A stretch of DNA of 64,000 bases, from the NCBI GenBank assembly GCA_964461135.1, contig CAYWTB010000001.1, positions 1 through 64,000 on the forward strand. The letters run 5' to 3'. Shown piece after piece: positions 35,165-43,279 of this stretch. The number at the start of each line of letters is the position of its first letter. Positions within the stretch are counted from its first letter, which is position 1. The stretch is from RQOF01 sp964461135. Lineage in GTDB: Bacteria > Calditrichota > Calditrichia > RBG-13-44-9. The position numbers were made by a program, and so were the translations under genes. The notes below the pieces were generated by a model, which saw nothing but the letters and a program-made list of their open reading frames with translations, searched no databases and was not told where the DNA came from.

Positions 35165-35509
35165 GCCACTATTTCATTTCATTTTTTATAGACAATTATC
35201 ATACCAGAATTATAAACCCATTTACTCATACAACATAACCCACGTGTATCTAATTGATTATTAAGCAATTAGAAAATAATTGTATCACAAAATTAATTTA
35301 CTTTAGTTTTTAAAATCAGAAAATATTCGGAGTATTGTAGAATATCCTACAATAAATGGTGTAGAATATTCTTCATTTTTTCTTTTCCCCTCCGAAGAAT
35401 CAGGCCGGATATCCGATGAACACCAATCAGTTTTGTTTTTTATATTGTGAAAAACAGGCGGCTTTTCTTATTTTTAGTATCTGGAATTCACAAAAAGGAG
35501 AGCAGATAG
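35165..35509. other. divergent intergenic region between efflux operon and SDR gene
   Basis: These 345 bases separate two divergently transcribed genes, so both promoters should lie here. The sequence is AT-rich. The clear element is the palindrome at 35333-35354 with a second GTAGAATATTC at 35361-35371. Confidence 0.5.
35333..35371. promoter_or_regulatory. palindromic operator candidate TATTGTAG-N6-CTACAATA plus direct repeat
   Basis: TATTGTAG (35333-35340) and CTACAATA (35347-35354) form a perfect 8-base inverted repeat around AATATC. GTAGAATATCC at 35337-35347 recurs as GTAGAATATTC at 35361-35371, a 24-base step, as two sites on the same face of the helix roughly every two turns would do. 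It lies about 170-210 bases upstream of the efflux operon. The word also occurs before rseC at 28241. Confidence 0.5.
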
Positions 35510-36298
35510 ATGAATCTGGGTTTGAAAGGTAAAAATGTGCTGGTACTGGCCTCCAGTGATGGTATCGGCAAGGGAATAGCCCTGGAATTCGCACGTGAGG
35601 GGTCAAATGTGATGCTGTTCGCCAGGCGGGAGGATAAACTTAAGGAAGTAAAAAAAGAAATTGAGGATCAGAACGGCGGAAAAGCCGAGTATATGGTGGG
35701 AGACATCACAAACCCGCAGGATATAGAGCGCGTGGTAGATAAGATATTGACCGAATTCGGGTCTATTTTTGTCCTGATCAACAATACCGGCGGACCTCCC
35801 GCCGGCACATTTGATAAATTTGATGACGACGCCTGGTTGCAGGCTTTTAACCTCACTCTGTTAAGTTACATCCGCAGCATCCGGGCAGTCCTTCCATCCA
35901 TGCAGAAAAATAAACAGGGTCGCATTGTAAATATTGCCTCCTCTTCCGTCAAAATCATCCTGGACAATCTAATACTATCCAATACCTTTCGCATGGGCAT
36001 TGTGGGACTGTCTAAGACCCTGGCCAGTGAACTCGGGCCTTATAATATTATGGTTAATGTGCTGGGACCCGGTAAAATTCTGACGGACCGGGTGGAGCAC
36101 CTGGACGGTATCCGTGCCGGGCGGGCGGGTGTCTCAAAAGTTGAATACCAGAAAAAAGTACAGGATGGTATCCCGCTGGGCCGCTATGGTTTACCTGAGG
36201 AATTTGCAAAAATGGCTGTTTTCCTGTGTTCGCAGGCCAACACCTACATCACCGGACAGACCATTATGGTTGACGGCGGACATATCAGGGCTTATTAA
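35510..36298 (+). CDS. short-chain dehydrogenase/reductase family protein lacking the YxxxK pair
   Basis: A 262-residue SDR. The cofactor-binding loop is ASSDGIGKGIALEFA (residues 14-28), followed by NNTGGP, NIASSS and the C-terminal GQTIMVDGGH typical of FabG-like proteins. In place of the catalytic YxxxK there is LILSNTFRMGIVGLSKTLA, with neither Tyr nor Lys at the usual spacing. This variant is shared, as far as I recall, by a distinct SDR subgroup, so it may be a non-classical reductase. GGAG precedes the ATG by 9 bases. It stands alone and its substrate is unknown. Confidence 0.8.
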   Translation: MNLGLKGKNVLVLASSDGIGKGIALEFAREGSNVMLFARREDKLKEVKKEIEDQNGGKAEYMVGDITNPQDIERVVDKILTEFGSIFVLINNTGGPPAGTFDKFDDDAWLQAFNLTLLSYIRSIRAVLPSMQKNKQGRIVNIASSSVKIILDNLILSNTFRMGIVGLSKTLASELGPYNIMVNVLGPGKILTDRVEHLDGIRAGRAGVSKVEYQKKVQDGIPLGRYGLPEEFAKMAVFLCSQANTYITGQTIMVDGGHIRAY

Positions 36299-36788
36299 AC
36301 CGGGACCGGATACAGAAGGATTGGACAGCTGAAATCCGAAAAAATTCCGCTTTATAAGGTTTCCGGCAGCCAAAGTTTCCTGTTTTACTACCACTCCGGA
36401 GGATTTTACCTTAGAGGTATTGCACAAGACAAGTTTCAATACTCACAATGCTAAAACACAAGATCCGATTCATCATACCCCGGCAAACCGGTAAAAAATG
36501 ATTTTCTCATTAAATATATTATTTCACAAATCCGAATTATCTTGCCTCGTCAGTAAAATTACACTAATTTTACCGACGTTTTAGAGAAGGATGGTGACGC
36601 CAAAAATCCTAACGGTCAATAAATGAATTATCATGGCCAGACGGATGTAATATAAAAGACAGACATTTCTTTAAACCTTTCATATAAAATTTTTGCAACT
36701 CAAACAGATGAGATGTGTCCCTGCCACCCGAAAAGGATAGCGCAGTCAACATTTAAAACAATGTTCATAAAATAAAAGGAGAATCCAT
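36299..36788. other. intergenic region with hairpin
   Basis: No supported gene in these 490 bases. The only clear structure is a hairpin at 36548-36582. The rest is AT-rich leader for the gene at 36789. Confidence 0.4.
36548..36582 (+). terminator. hairpin, possible terminator
   Basis: CGTC-A-GTAAAATTA (36548-36561) pairs with TAATTTTAC-C-GACG (36565-36578), with one A-C mismatch and a 3-base loop, followed by TTTT at 36579-36582. It lies 250 bases after the SDR stop, which is far for its terminator, so it could instead be an operator. Confidence 0.4.
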
Positions 36789-37656
36789 ATGAATAGAATA
36801 TTAATATTTTTCACTGGCCTGGCTATGGTTGTGATGATATCGGCCGCTTTCAGTCAGATTCCTAATTCCGGCTTCGAACAATGGGCAGCCGGCAATCCGG
36901 TGGGTTGGGCAACTCCCAATTCACCCGGCTTTTTTGTTCCCATTACTCAATCCACTGATGCCCACTCAGGAACATATGCCGTTAAGGGGCAAGTGGTGAA
37001 TTTTGTTGGACTGGCCATTTCTCCCAGCCTGGTATCCGGTGATTCTCTCGGAGGTTTCAGCTTTAACCAGCGGCCGGCAGCATTGCAGGGTTATTACAAG
37101 TACTCTCCGGTGGGGGGAGATCTTTTCTTTGCCACTGCCATATTTTATTCACAGGGGATGGGGATTGCCTTTGGCGAGATATTAATTTCCAATACTGCCA
37201 CAGGTTATACTCAGTTTACGGTCAATCTCGATTATTTCAGTAATGACCTCCCGGACACCTGCTACCTCCATATTCTTTATTGCAGATACAGCCACGGGTG
37301 AATCCCACGTAGGATCCACCTTCTGGCTGGATGACCTTTCGTTCTCCGGGACGGTGGGTATTGCTGATAACCAGCCTGCGCCGGTACCTGCCGGGTATGT
37401 TCTTTTCCAGAACTTTCCTAACCCGTTCAATCCCTCCACTACCATCTCTTTTAATCTGCCGGAGCCGTCAAATGTGACTCTGGTAATCTATAACAGCATC
37501 GGTCAGGAAGTAAGCCGTCCGATCAATCACGAAATACTTGGCACGGGAAACCATTCCGTCAATTGGTCTGCCCAGGATTTACCCAGTGGAATCTATTTTT
37601 ACCATCTGATCAGCGAAGCAGGCATGCTCAACCGCAGGATGATTCTGATGAAATAA
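36789..37656 (+). pseudogene. secreted jelly-roll protein with C-terminal sorting domain, frameshifted
   Basis: Two overlapping frames make one protein. The first (36789-37301) has a signal peptide ending in AAFSQ and a domain starting IPNSGFEQWAAGNPVGW, typical of carbohydrate-binding-like jelly-roll modules. It should continue after DYFSNDLPDTCY but runs into a stop. The other frame, open to 37656, supplies GSTFWLDDLSFSG and the C-terminal domain FPNPFNPSTTISFNLPEPS ... LPSGIYFYHL ... RRMILMK, the sorting-type domain of FCB bacteria. The frames differ by one base and cross between about 37243 and 37298. It may be a real frameshift or a sequence error. GGAG precedes the ATG. Intact, it would be an extracellular protein of about 285 residues. 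Confidence 0.78.
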
Positions 37657-37816
37657 AAAAATTATTAACTCTGAATACGGATTTTGATGTCCTGTGAGCG
37701 GCTGTTTTTAAGAATCGTTTCGTCTGTAGTTGATAAACGATCGCATGAAATCCCTGACCTGAATCTCTTGTGCGAGTGAGATATAATCCTTTTCCCGGGG
37801 ATTTGAAAAATATGGG

Positions 37817-38503
37817 TTACAATGGCTCAATTTCCCTGGTGAGAAATCCGGAAGTGCTCACTAATACCACGTACTGTTTGGCATCATCCGATGCCTGAAA
37901 AACGGCATTTCCATAAACGCTGTTTACGAACGGTAATTCCGGTCCATATTCATAAAGATATCTCCACAGGGGATCATTTTCCTTTTTAACCAGCGAATAA
38001 ATAGTCGGTTGCCGGTTGATTTCATCTTCCGTACTAAGATACCTGCCACGAAGCCGGGTTAAGCGGTAGCGTGTCCCCAGACCCATGAAATTCATCCAGT
38101 TATCCCATTTCAAAATATCACCTTCCAGAACCCATTGATCTCCCCGGATTAAGTACTGGCTGGTGATCTGGGAATCGGGAGAAAAGTACTGGATAAGCGT
38201 TAAACGGCTGGTGTGGTCATCAGTTACCGGTTCAACGATTACCCGGGCAACCGCCCTCTCCAATGTAAACGAATGGTAGGCCTGCAGAAAAAATCCGGCG
38301 AACATCACTACTGAAAAAACTGAAATCCAGAGAACCAGCAGGATTAAATTCCGAAAGCCGGCCAGTATTTTGGGGGAACCAGCTTTTTTCCTTCGAATTA
38401 CCTTCAACATCCATCTTAATCGCCGGTACAACAGAAAAAATATGGATAATACTCCCAGAAGCAAACCGGCCATTCCGATATAAACATAATTATCTGGAGC
38501 CAT
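37817..38503 (-). CDS. hypothetical membrane-anchored protein
   Basis: A 228-residue protein that I do not assign to a family. Two membrane segments are clear (about residues 8-26 and 50-73), with a basic loop between them, and a C-terminal domain of about 150 residues rich in beta structure (ARVIVEPVTDDHTSRLTLIQYF, YLIRGDQWVLEGDILKW, GTRYRLTRLRGRYLSTEDEI). The composition suggests an extracytoplasmic domain. It stands alone, divergent from the TPP riboswitch operon and convergent with the frameshifted gene. Possible relation to conserved multidrug-transporter-annotated proteins of FCB genomes is only a memory. Confidence 0.65.
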   Translation of the reverse strand: MAPDNYVYIGMAGLLLGVLSIFFLLYRRLRWMLKVIRRKKAGSPKILAGFRNLILLVLWISVFSVVMFAGFFLQAYHSFTLERAVARVIVEPVTDDHTSRLTLIQYFSPDSQITSQYLIRGDQWVLEGDILKWDNWMNFMGLGTRYRLTRLRGRYLSTEDEINRQPTIYSLVKKENDPLWRYLYEYGPELPFVNSVYGNAVFQASDDAKQYVVLVSTSGFLTREIEPL

Positions 38504-38655
38504 GATATGTATAATCCTATATTTAAATAACTTTCGAAAATATATCCTCCGGATTAAAGCCGGTTAATTCATCCGGAAGACGAACCTGCAAGAAATTTTG
38601 TTATTACAAAATTACATTGATTTCTATTATAAGCAATAATAAATTTTCTTTACAC

Positions 38656-38819
38656 CGTTGGGGGTGGGAGTGACTGATTCTATTAAGGATAACAATGACT
38701 CCAGGTATTAACTCGGTTTGAAGGTCCCCGCTTGGAAATAAATCCTGACTTTTGCATCAGTCTCCCCTGAGAAAATACCCCTCGAACCTGATCCGGATAA
38801 CACCGGCGGAGGGAAACGG
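38656..38819 (+). promoter_or_regulatory. TPP riboswitch (THI element)
   Basis: The conserved core is present: CTGAGA at 38767-38772, ACCCC at 38777-38781, GAACCTGAT at 38784-38792, the CCGG-ATAACA-CCGG stem at 38793-38806 and GGAGGGAA at 38808-38815. P1 is CCGTT (38656-38660) with AACGG (38815-38819); P2 is GGGGT with ACCCC. The optional P3 arm is long, about 90 bases. Thiamine diphosphate binding would shut the thiamine genes that follow. Confidence 0.92.
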
Positions 38820-38848
38820 GCATCGTTTACCGATTTTCCCGATAAATG

Positions 38849-38878
38849 AAACCGTTCCCGGCCATGAACGGTTTTTTT
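38849..38878 (+). terminator. riboswitch-controlled intrinsic terminator
   Basis: AAACCGTTC (38849-38857) pairs perfectly with GAACGGTTT (38866-38874) around an 8-base loop, and seven T residues occupy 38872-38878. The arms contain the same CCGTT and AACGG words as riboswitch P1, so P1 and terminator strands could exchange. This points to transcription attenuation rather than blocked translation. Confidence 0.82.
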
Positions 38879-38903
38879 GTTTTATAAAAAAGAGGAGGAA
38901 GAA

Positions 38904-39965
38904 GTGAAACAGCTACCGGATATCGGCAAGGTCTCTTCGGAGATTTTTGACGAAATCATCTTACCACAGCTGGGACGCAAGCGTCCCGAGGTAATAGTAG
39001 GCCCCAGGCATGGGGTGGATGTCGGCGTCACGGATCTGGGCCATAATCAGGTAATGGTTACCACCACCGATCCTGTATTTGTGGTACCTCCTTACGGATG
39101 GGAACGCTCGGGGTGGTTTGCAATTCATATTCTGGCTTCGGATGCCGCCACATCCGGCTTACCCCCCCGATACATCACCATGGATCTCAATTTGCCCTTA
39201 TCCATAACCCGCAATGAATTCGAGTCCCTGTGGCAGGTGATGCACCGTGAGTGTGACAAGATCGGGATGGCGGTAATTTCCGGACATACCGGGCGCTACG
39301 AGGGCTGTGATTACCCGATGATCGGGGGGGCTACCGTCATATGTACCGGGCCCAGAGAAGGCTATGTCACTCCCGAAATGGCCCGGACGGGAGATCAGAT
39401 TATCGTTACCAAAGGGGCTGCCATCGAAGCCGCAGGATTATTTGCAGTTACTTTTACAGAAAAAGTGGCTCAAAAATATGACCAGCAAACAGCCAGAGAG
39501 GCAGAGGACATCTTCTGGCAGATGTCGGTGGTGGAAGATGCGCTCACTGCCGTTCAGGCTGGAGTGCGGGAAAAGGGCGTGACGGCAATGCATGATGCCA
39601 CCGAATGCGGCGTATGGGGAGGGCTGGTGGAAGTTGCCCAGGCATCAAATGTGGGGATGGTGATAGACAAAGATAAAATCATTGTGCAGGATGTTGTGAG
39701 GAAGGTATGCAATCTGTTCGCTATAGATCCTTTCAGTTCCATCAGTGAGGGAACACTGATAATTACCTGCAGGCCTGAGAAAGCCAGGGAAGTGGTGGAT
39801 CGCCTGGCGGACCGCAATATCATCTCCAGCATTATCGGGGAAATCGTTGAACCGCAAAAGGGACTTCATTATTATCAACAGGGAAAAGAACATGAACTGG
39901 TCCATCCCCGGGTAGATCCGTTCTGGTCAGCGTTTGGCAAGGCTGCCTCTCAAGCTGGCAAGTAA
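38904..39965 (+). CDS. AIR synthase-related protein (HypE/ThiL fold) leading the thiamine operon
   Basis: A 353-residue protein of the PurM/HypE/ThiL/SelD ATP-binding superfamily: GPRHGVDVGVTDLG and TTTDPVFV near the N-terminus, HILASDAATSGLPPRYITMDLNLP, ISGHTGRYEGCDYPMIGGATVI and the later HDATECGVWGGLVEVA. The GTG at 38904 is chosen because AGGAGG lies just upstream; an upstream TTG would fall inside the terminator U-run. It is not SelD (no GCGCK loop) and the true ThiL is encoded 2.4 kb downstream. Being first behind a TPP riboswitch it must serve thiamine metabolism. No thiazole kinase ThiM is seen in the operon, so it may phosphorylate hydroxyethylthiazole or a related intermediate (inference). 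Confidence 0.75.
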   Translation: MKQLPDIGKVSSEIFDEIILPQLGRKRPEVIVGPRHGVDVGVTDLGHNQVMVTTTDPVFVVPPYGWERSGWFAIHILASDAATSGLPPRYITMDLNLPLSITRNEFESLWQVMHRECDKIGMAVISGHTGRYEGCDYPMIGGATVICTGPREGYVTPEMARTGDQIIVTKGAAIEAAGLFAVTFTEKVAQKYDQQTAREAEDIFWQMSVVEDALTAVQAGVREKGVTAMHDATECGVWGGLVEVAQASNVGMVIDKDKIIVQDVVRKVCNLFAIDPFSSISEGTLIITCRPEKAREVVDRLADRNIISSIIGEIVEPQKGLHYYQQGKEHELVHPRVDPFWSAFGKAASQAGK

Positions 39966-40005
39966 GAACAAATTAAATTTTTCATATTCCATATTGGAGG
40001 CAAGC

Positions 40006-40695
40006 ATGAGTAATGCAGAGTATTACCAGCAGATTCGTAAACGATCCGATAAATTATGGCAGGCCATATTCAGCCATCCCTTTGTCCGGGGGATCGGAGA
40101 CGGTTCCCTGTCCCGGAAACGCTATGAGTTCTATCTGAAACAGGATTATGTTTATTTGATTGATTTCAGCCGGGTTTTTGCCCTGGCCAGCGCCAAGGCC
40201 TGGATTCTGGAGGATATGGGCTATTTTGCCACCTTGCTGAATGCCACACTCACCATGGAAATGGATCTGCATCGCAAAACCTGCGCTTCTTTCGGCATTT
40301 CTTCAGGAACTCTTGAAAAAACAGAAAAGAGCATGATCACCTCTGCCTATTCCAATCTCCTGGTACGGACCTGTTATGAAGGAAACATGGCAGATATTTT
40401 AGCGGTTTTGTTACCCTGTGCCACTGGTTATATTGAGATTGGTAAGCAGCTGAATGCCGCAGGGCTTTCGGAGAATGAATTTTACCGGAACTGGATTCTG
40501 ACCTATTCTTCACAGGAATTTGAAGATCTGACCAACTGGCTGATAAACAGAATGAATCAGTTTGCAGTAGCGGCCCCGCAAAACAGGAAAGAATACTGGT
40601 ATAAGCTCTATCGGGCCAGCACGCGATTCGAATATCTGTTTTTTGACATGAGCTGGAATATGCATTTATGGCCGAAGGCAATTATCAGCGATTAA
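40006..40695 (+). CDS. tenA: aminopyrimidine aminohydrolase / thiaminase II family
   Basis: A 229-residue TenA-family protein: FSHPFVRGIGDGSLSRKRYEFYLKQDYVYL (residues 22-51 region), helical throughout, and the conserved LLPCATGYIEIGK and YSSQEFEDLTNWL near the C-terminus, the latter with the catalytic Glu. TenA frees HMP or aminopyrimidine from damaged thiamine for salvage. The usual active-site Cys region reads MITSAYSNLLVRTC. The ATG at 40006 has GGAGG 7 bases upstream; a longer frame from 39934 overlaps the previous gene and is not used. It is second in the operon. Confidence 0.85.
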   Translation: MSNAEYYQQIRKRSDKLWQAIFSHPFVRGIGDGSLSRKRYEFYLKQDYVYLIDFSRVFALASAKAWILEDMGYFATLLNATLTMEMDLHRKTCASFGISSGTLEKTEKSMITSAYSNLLVRTCYEGNMADILAVLLPCATGYIEIGKQLNAAGLSENEFYRNWILTYSSQEFEDLTNWLINRMNQFAVAAPQNRKEYWYKLYRASTRFEYLFFDMSWNMHLWPKAIISD

Positions 40696-40707
40696 TATCA
40701 TACTAAA

Positions 40708-41373
40708 ATGAATTACGGAAATAATATTTCTGCTTTCGTGCGAACCTGGCACCTCTATGTCATCACCGATGAACATCTCGGCCAGGGGAAATCACATCTG
40801 GAAATCGCCCGGGAATCCCTGGCGGGTGGAGCGGATGTCATCCAATTGCGCGATAAATCCGCCGGTGGATTACAACTGTACCAGACCGGTAAGGCACTGA
40901 GAGATTTAACCCGCCGTGTAGGAGCCCATTTTATTGTGAATGATCGCATTGATATTGCCCTGGCCACCGATGCCGACGGTGTGCATGTGGGACAGGCCGA
41001 TCTGCCGGCCCGGGTTGCCCGCCGATTGATTGGTCCCGGGAAAATCCTGGGAGTATCCGCATCATCACTGGAAGAAGCTCTTCGGGCCAGGGATGATGGT
41101 GCAGATTATCTGGGCGTAGGTCCGGTCTTTGAGGCCAGGAGTACAAAATCAGATGCCGGGAATCCACTGGGATTGTCCCTTATATCCAGTATCCGGCAAC
41201 AGTGTGATCTGCCCATCGTTGCTATTGGAGGTATAAATGCGGATAACCTGCCCGATGTGCTGCAGGCAGGTGCTGACGCGGTTGCTGTAGTTTCCGCTGT
41301 GGTTGCTTCGCAGGATATCCCGGAAACCGCCCGCAAACTTAAAGAAATCATTCTCTCCTGGAAAGGCCGATGA
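40708..41373 (+). CDS. thiE: thiamine-phosphate synthase
   Basis: A 221-residue TIM-barrel enzyme joining HMP-PP and thiazole phosphate. Diagnostic segments: YVITDE, GGADVIQLRDKSA (residues 40-52), FIVNDRIDIALATDADGVHVGQADLP, GVSASSLEEALRARDDGADYLGVGPVF and IVAIGGINADN. No Shine-Dalgarno precedes the ATG, which lies 12 bases after tenA. The end overlaps the start of thiL. Confidence 0.93.
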   Translation: MNYGNNISAFVRTWHLYVITDEHLGQGKSHLEIARESLAGGADVIQLRDKSAGGLQLYQTGKALRDLTRRVGAHFIVNDRIDIALATDADGVHVGQADLPARVARRLIGPGKILGVSASSLEEALRARDDGADYLGVGPVFEARSTKSDAGNPLGLSLISSIRQQCDLPIVAIGGINADNLPDVLQAGADAVAVVSAVVASQDIPETARKLKEIILSWKGR

Positions 41374-42410
41374 TGAAATTACTGAACAAACCGGTATCCA
41401 GCATGGGTGAATTTACGCTCATCGACCGAATTAAGAAAATCCTTCCTGAGGTGGATAGTCCGGAAATCCTTCTGGGGATGGGAGATGATTGTGCAGTGAT
41501 CCGCCTTGACGATAACAGGGCCATGCTTCTTACCTGTGATATTCAGATGGAAAACCGGCATTTCCGGCGGCAGTTCATTACCTTTTATCAACTGGGACAT
41601 CGGGCCGTGGCGGTAAATCTCAGTGATATTGCCTCCATGGGAGGAAGGCCTACTTACGCGCTGGTGTCCCTGGGCCTGCCGCAGGATATGACCGTAAAAG
41701 AGTATGATATGCTTTTCCAAGGAATGCGGGATGAGCTTGAAACTTACCATACCATAATCGTGGGCGGAAATCTGGCTCAATCGGAAAACGGACTCATCAT
41801 TGATATTACCCTGCTGGGAGAAGTACGGGTATCCCAATATGTAACCAGAAGCGGTGCCAGGCCGGGAGACAAAATATATATTACCGGCCAAACCGGCGCC
41901 TCCGGGGCGGGACTCATTATCCTTCAGAGATACGGTAAAAATTACCCCGTAAAATATAAAGATCTGGTGGCTGCCCATTTGAATCCACGGCCACGGGTGG
42001 AGATTGGTCAGGTCATCGCCAGACTGGGACTGGCGTCCGCCATGATTGATGTGAGCGACGGCATTGCCGGTGACCTCCACCATATCTGCAGCATGAGCCG
42101 AACAGGGGCTGATATTTATCAGGAAAAACTGCCTTTTGCCGACATATTAAATGAGGTTGCCGGAGAAACCGGCCATTCTGTCCTGGATATGGTGCTGCAC
42201 AGCGGTGAAGATTATGAACTGCTGTTTACTGCCAACCCGGACCAGTCAGATAAAATCCAAAACCACATTTGTAAACCATTCTCCATTCCTGTTACCGAGA
42301 TCGGACAGATTCTGCCCGCAGACAATGGCTATTGTATTGTTACCCCGGATAATCAGCGACATGATCTGGAAGCAAGAGGATGGGATCATTTCAAGGCCAA
42401 TCAAGGCTGA
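41370..42410 (+). CDS. thiL: thiamine-monophosphate kinase
   Basis: A 346-residue PurM-fold kinase making thiamine diphosphate. Visible: GEFTLIDRIKKI, GMGDDCAVIRL (residues 36-46), RAVAVNLSDIASMGGRPTYALVSLGLP, GGNLAQSENGLIIDITLLGE, MIDVSDGIAGDL and LHSGEDYELLF. All usual acidic metal ligands seem present. The start overlaps the thiE stop (ATGATGA); a second ATG at 41373 is possible. The downstream thiD start lies 16 bases on. Confidence 0.93.
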   Translation: MMKLLNKPVSSMGEFTLIDRIKKILPEVDSPEILLGMGDDCAVIRLDDNRAMLLTCDIQMENRHFRRQFITFYQLGHRAVAVNLSDIASMGGRPTYALVSLGLPQDMTVKEYDMLFQGMRDELETYHTIIVGGNLAQSENGLIIDITLLGEVRVSQYVTRSGARPGDKIYITGQTGASGAGLIILQRYGKNYPVKYKDLVAAHLNPRPRVEIGQVIARLGLASAMIDVSDGIAGDLHHICSMSRTGADIYQEKLPFADILNEVAGETGHSVLDMVLHSGEDYELLFTANPDQSDKIQNHICKPFSIPVTEIGQILPADNGYCIVTPDNQRHDLEARGWDHFKANQG

Positions 42411-42426
42411 GAAGGGAGAAGTGAAC

Positions 42427-43227
42427 ATGATAAAAAAAGCATTGACAATTGCGGGATCAGACAGCGGCGGAGGGGCCGGGATACAGGCGGATCTGAAAAC
42501 GTTCACGGTCTTCGGTGTCTATGGCATGTCCGCCATAACCGCTTTAACGGCACAAAACACAGTGGGAGTACAAGGAATTTTTGAAATTACCCCTCAATTT
42601 GTGCATGAACAGATCAAAAGCATCATGACGGATATCGGCACCGATGCAGCCAAGACCGGCATGCTCTCCAGCGAGGAAATTGTTCACACAGTCGCCAAAG
42701 CTGTCAAGAAATTTAATATTCCCAACCTGGTAGTGGATCCGGTGATGGTCGCCAAGAGTGGTGATTCCTTGCTTTCCGAAAATGCCCGGAAAGCCGTTTA
42801 CCAGGAACTTCTGCCCCTGGCCAGAGTAATTACACCCAACATTTTTGAGGCTGAGGCACTTCTGGAAAAGAAAATTGAGAATCTGGAAGCGATGAAGCAG
42901 GCCGCCGCCGATCTGAAAACCGTTGGTTGTGAATGGGTTGTGTTGAAAGGGGGGCATCTTGATATTCAGTCCCAGGCGATTGATGTTGTCTATAACGGAT
43001 CGGAATTCAATCTGCTTAAATCCGTCCGTTTTGATTCCAAAAATACTCACGGTACCGGTTGTACCTTCGCTTCTGCCATTGCAGCGGGGCTGGCAAAAGG
43101 CAAAGAACCATTGCAAGCCATAAAAACAGCCAAAGAGTATATTACCGAAGCCATACGTAGCGGATTGCCCCTGGGAAAAGGCCACGGACCCGCCAATCAT
43201 CTGGTGGGGATTAAATCCCGCTGGTAA
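42427..43227 (+). CDS. thiD: hydroxymethylpyrimidine/phosphomethylpyrimidine kinase
   Basis: A 266-residue ribokinase-fold enzyme that phosphorylates HMP and HMP-P: LTIAGSDSGGGAGIQADLKTF at the N-terminus, YGMSAITALTAQNT, VVDPVMVAKSGDSLL, ITPNIFEAEALL and the C-terminal THGTGCTFASAIAAGLAKG with the catalytic Asp region. The ATG at 42427 has GGGAG 8 bases upstream; the longer open frame from 42151 overlaps thiL and is not used. Last gene of the thiamine operon. Confidence 0.93.
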   Translation: MIKKALTIAGSDSGGGAGIQADLKTFTVFGVYGMSAITALTAQNTVGVQGIFEITPQFVHEQIKSIMTDIGTDAAKTGMLSSEEIVHTVAKAVKKFNIPNLVVDPVMVAKSGDSLLSENARKAVYQELLPLARVITPNIFEAEALLEKKIENLEAMKQAAADLKTVGCEWVVLKGGHLDIQSQAIDVVYNGSEFNLLKSVRFDSKNTHGTGCTFASAIAAGLAKGKEPLQAIKTAKEYITEAIRSGLPLGKGHGPANHLVGIKSRW

Positions 43228-43279
43228 TACAGGATGATAGAACATCCGGAAGACTTGTCACACTGGAGAGATCATTACA

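Noticed and set aside
38904..39965. Selenophosphate synthetase (SelD) as identity of the AIR-synthase-like gene
   Set aside because: Tempting because of the Sec-HdrA genes, but the glycine/cysteine loop of SelD is absent and the gene sits behind a TPP riboswitch with thiamine genes.
42151..42426. Upstream extension of thiD
   Set aside because: It lies inside thiL in another frame; the ThiD homology begins at 42427 with a ribosome site.
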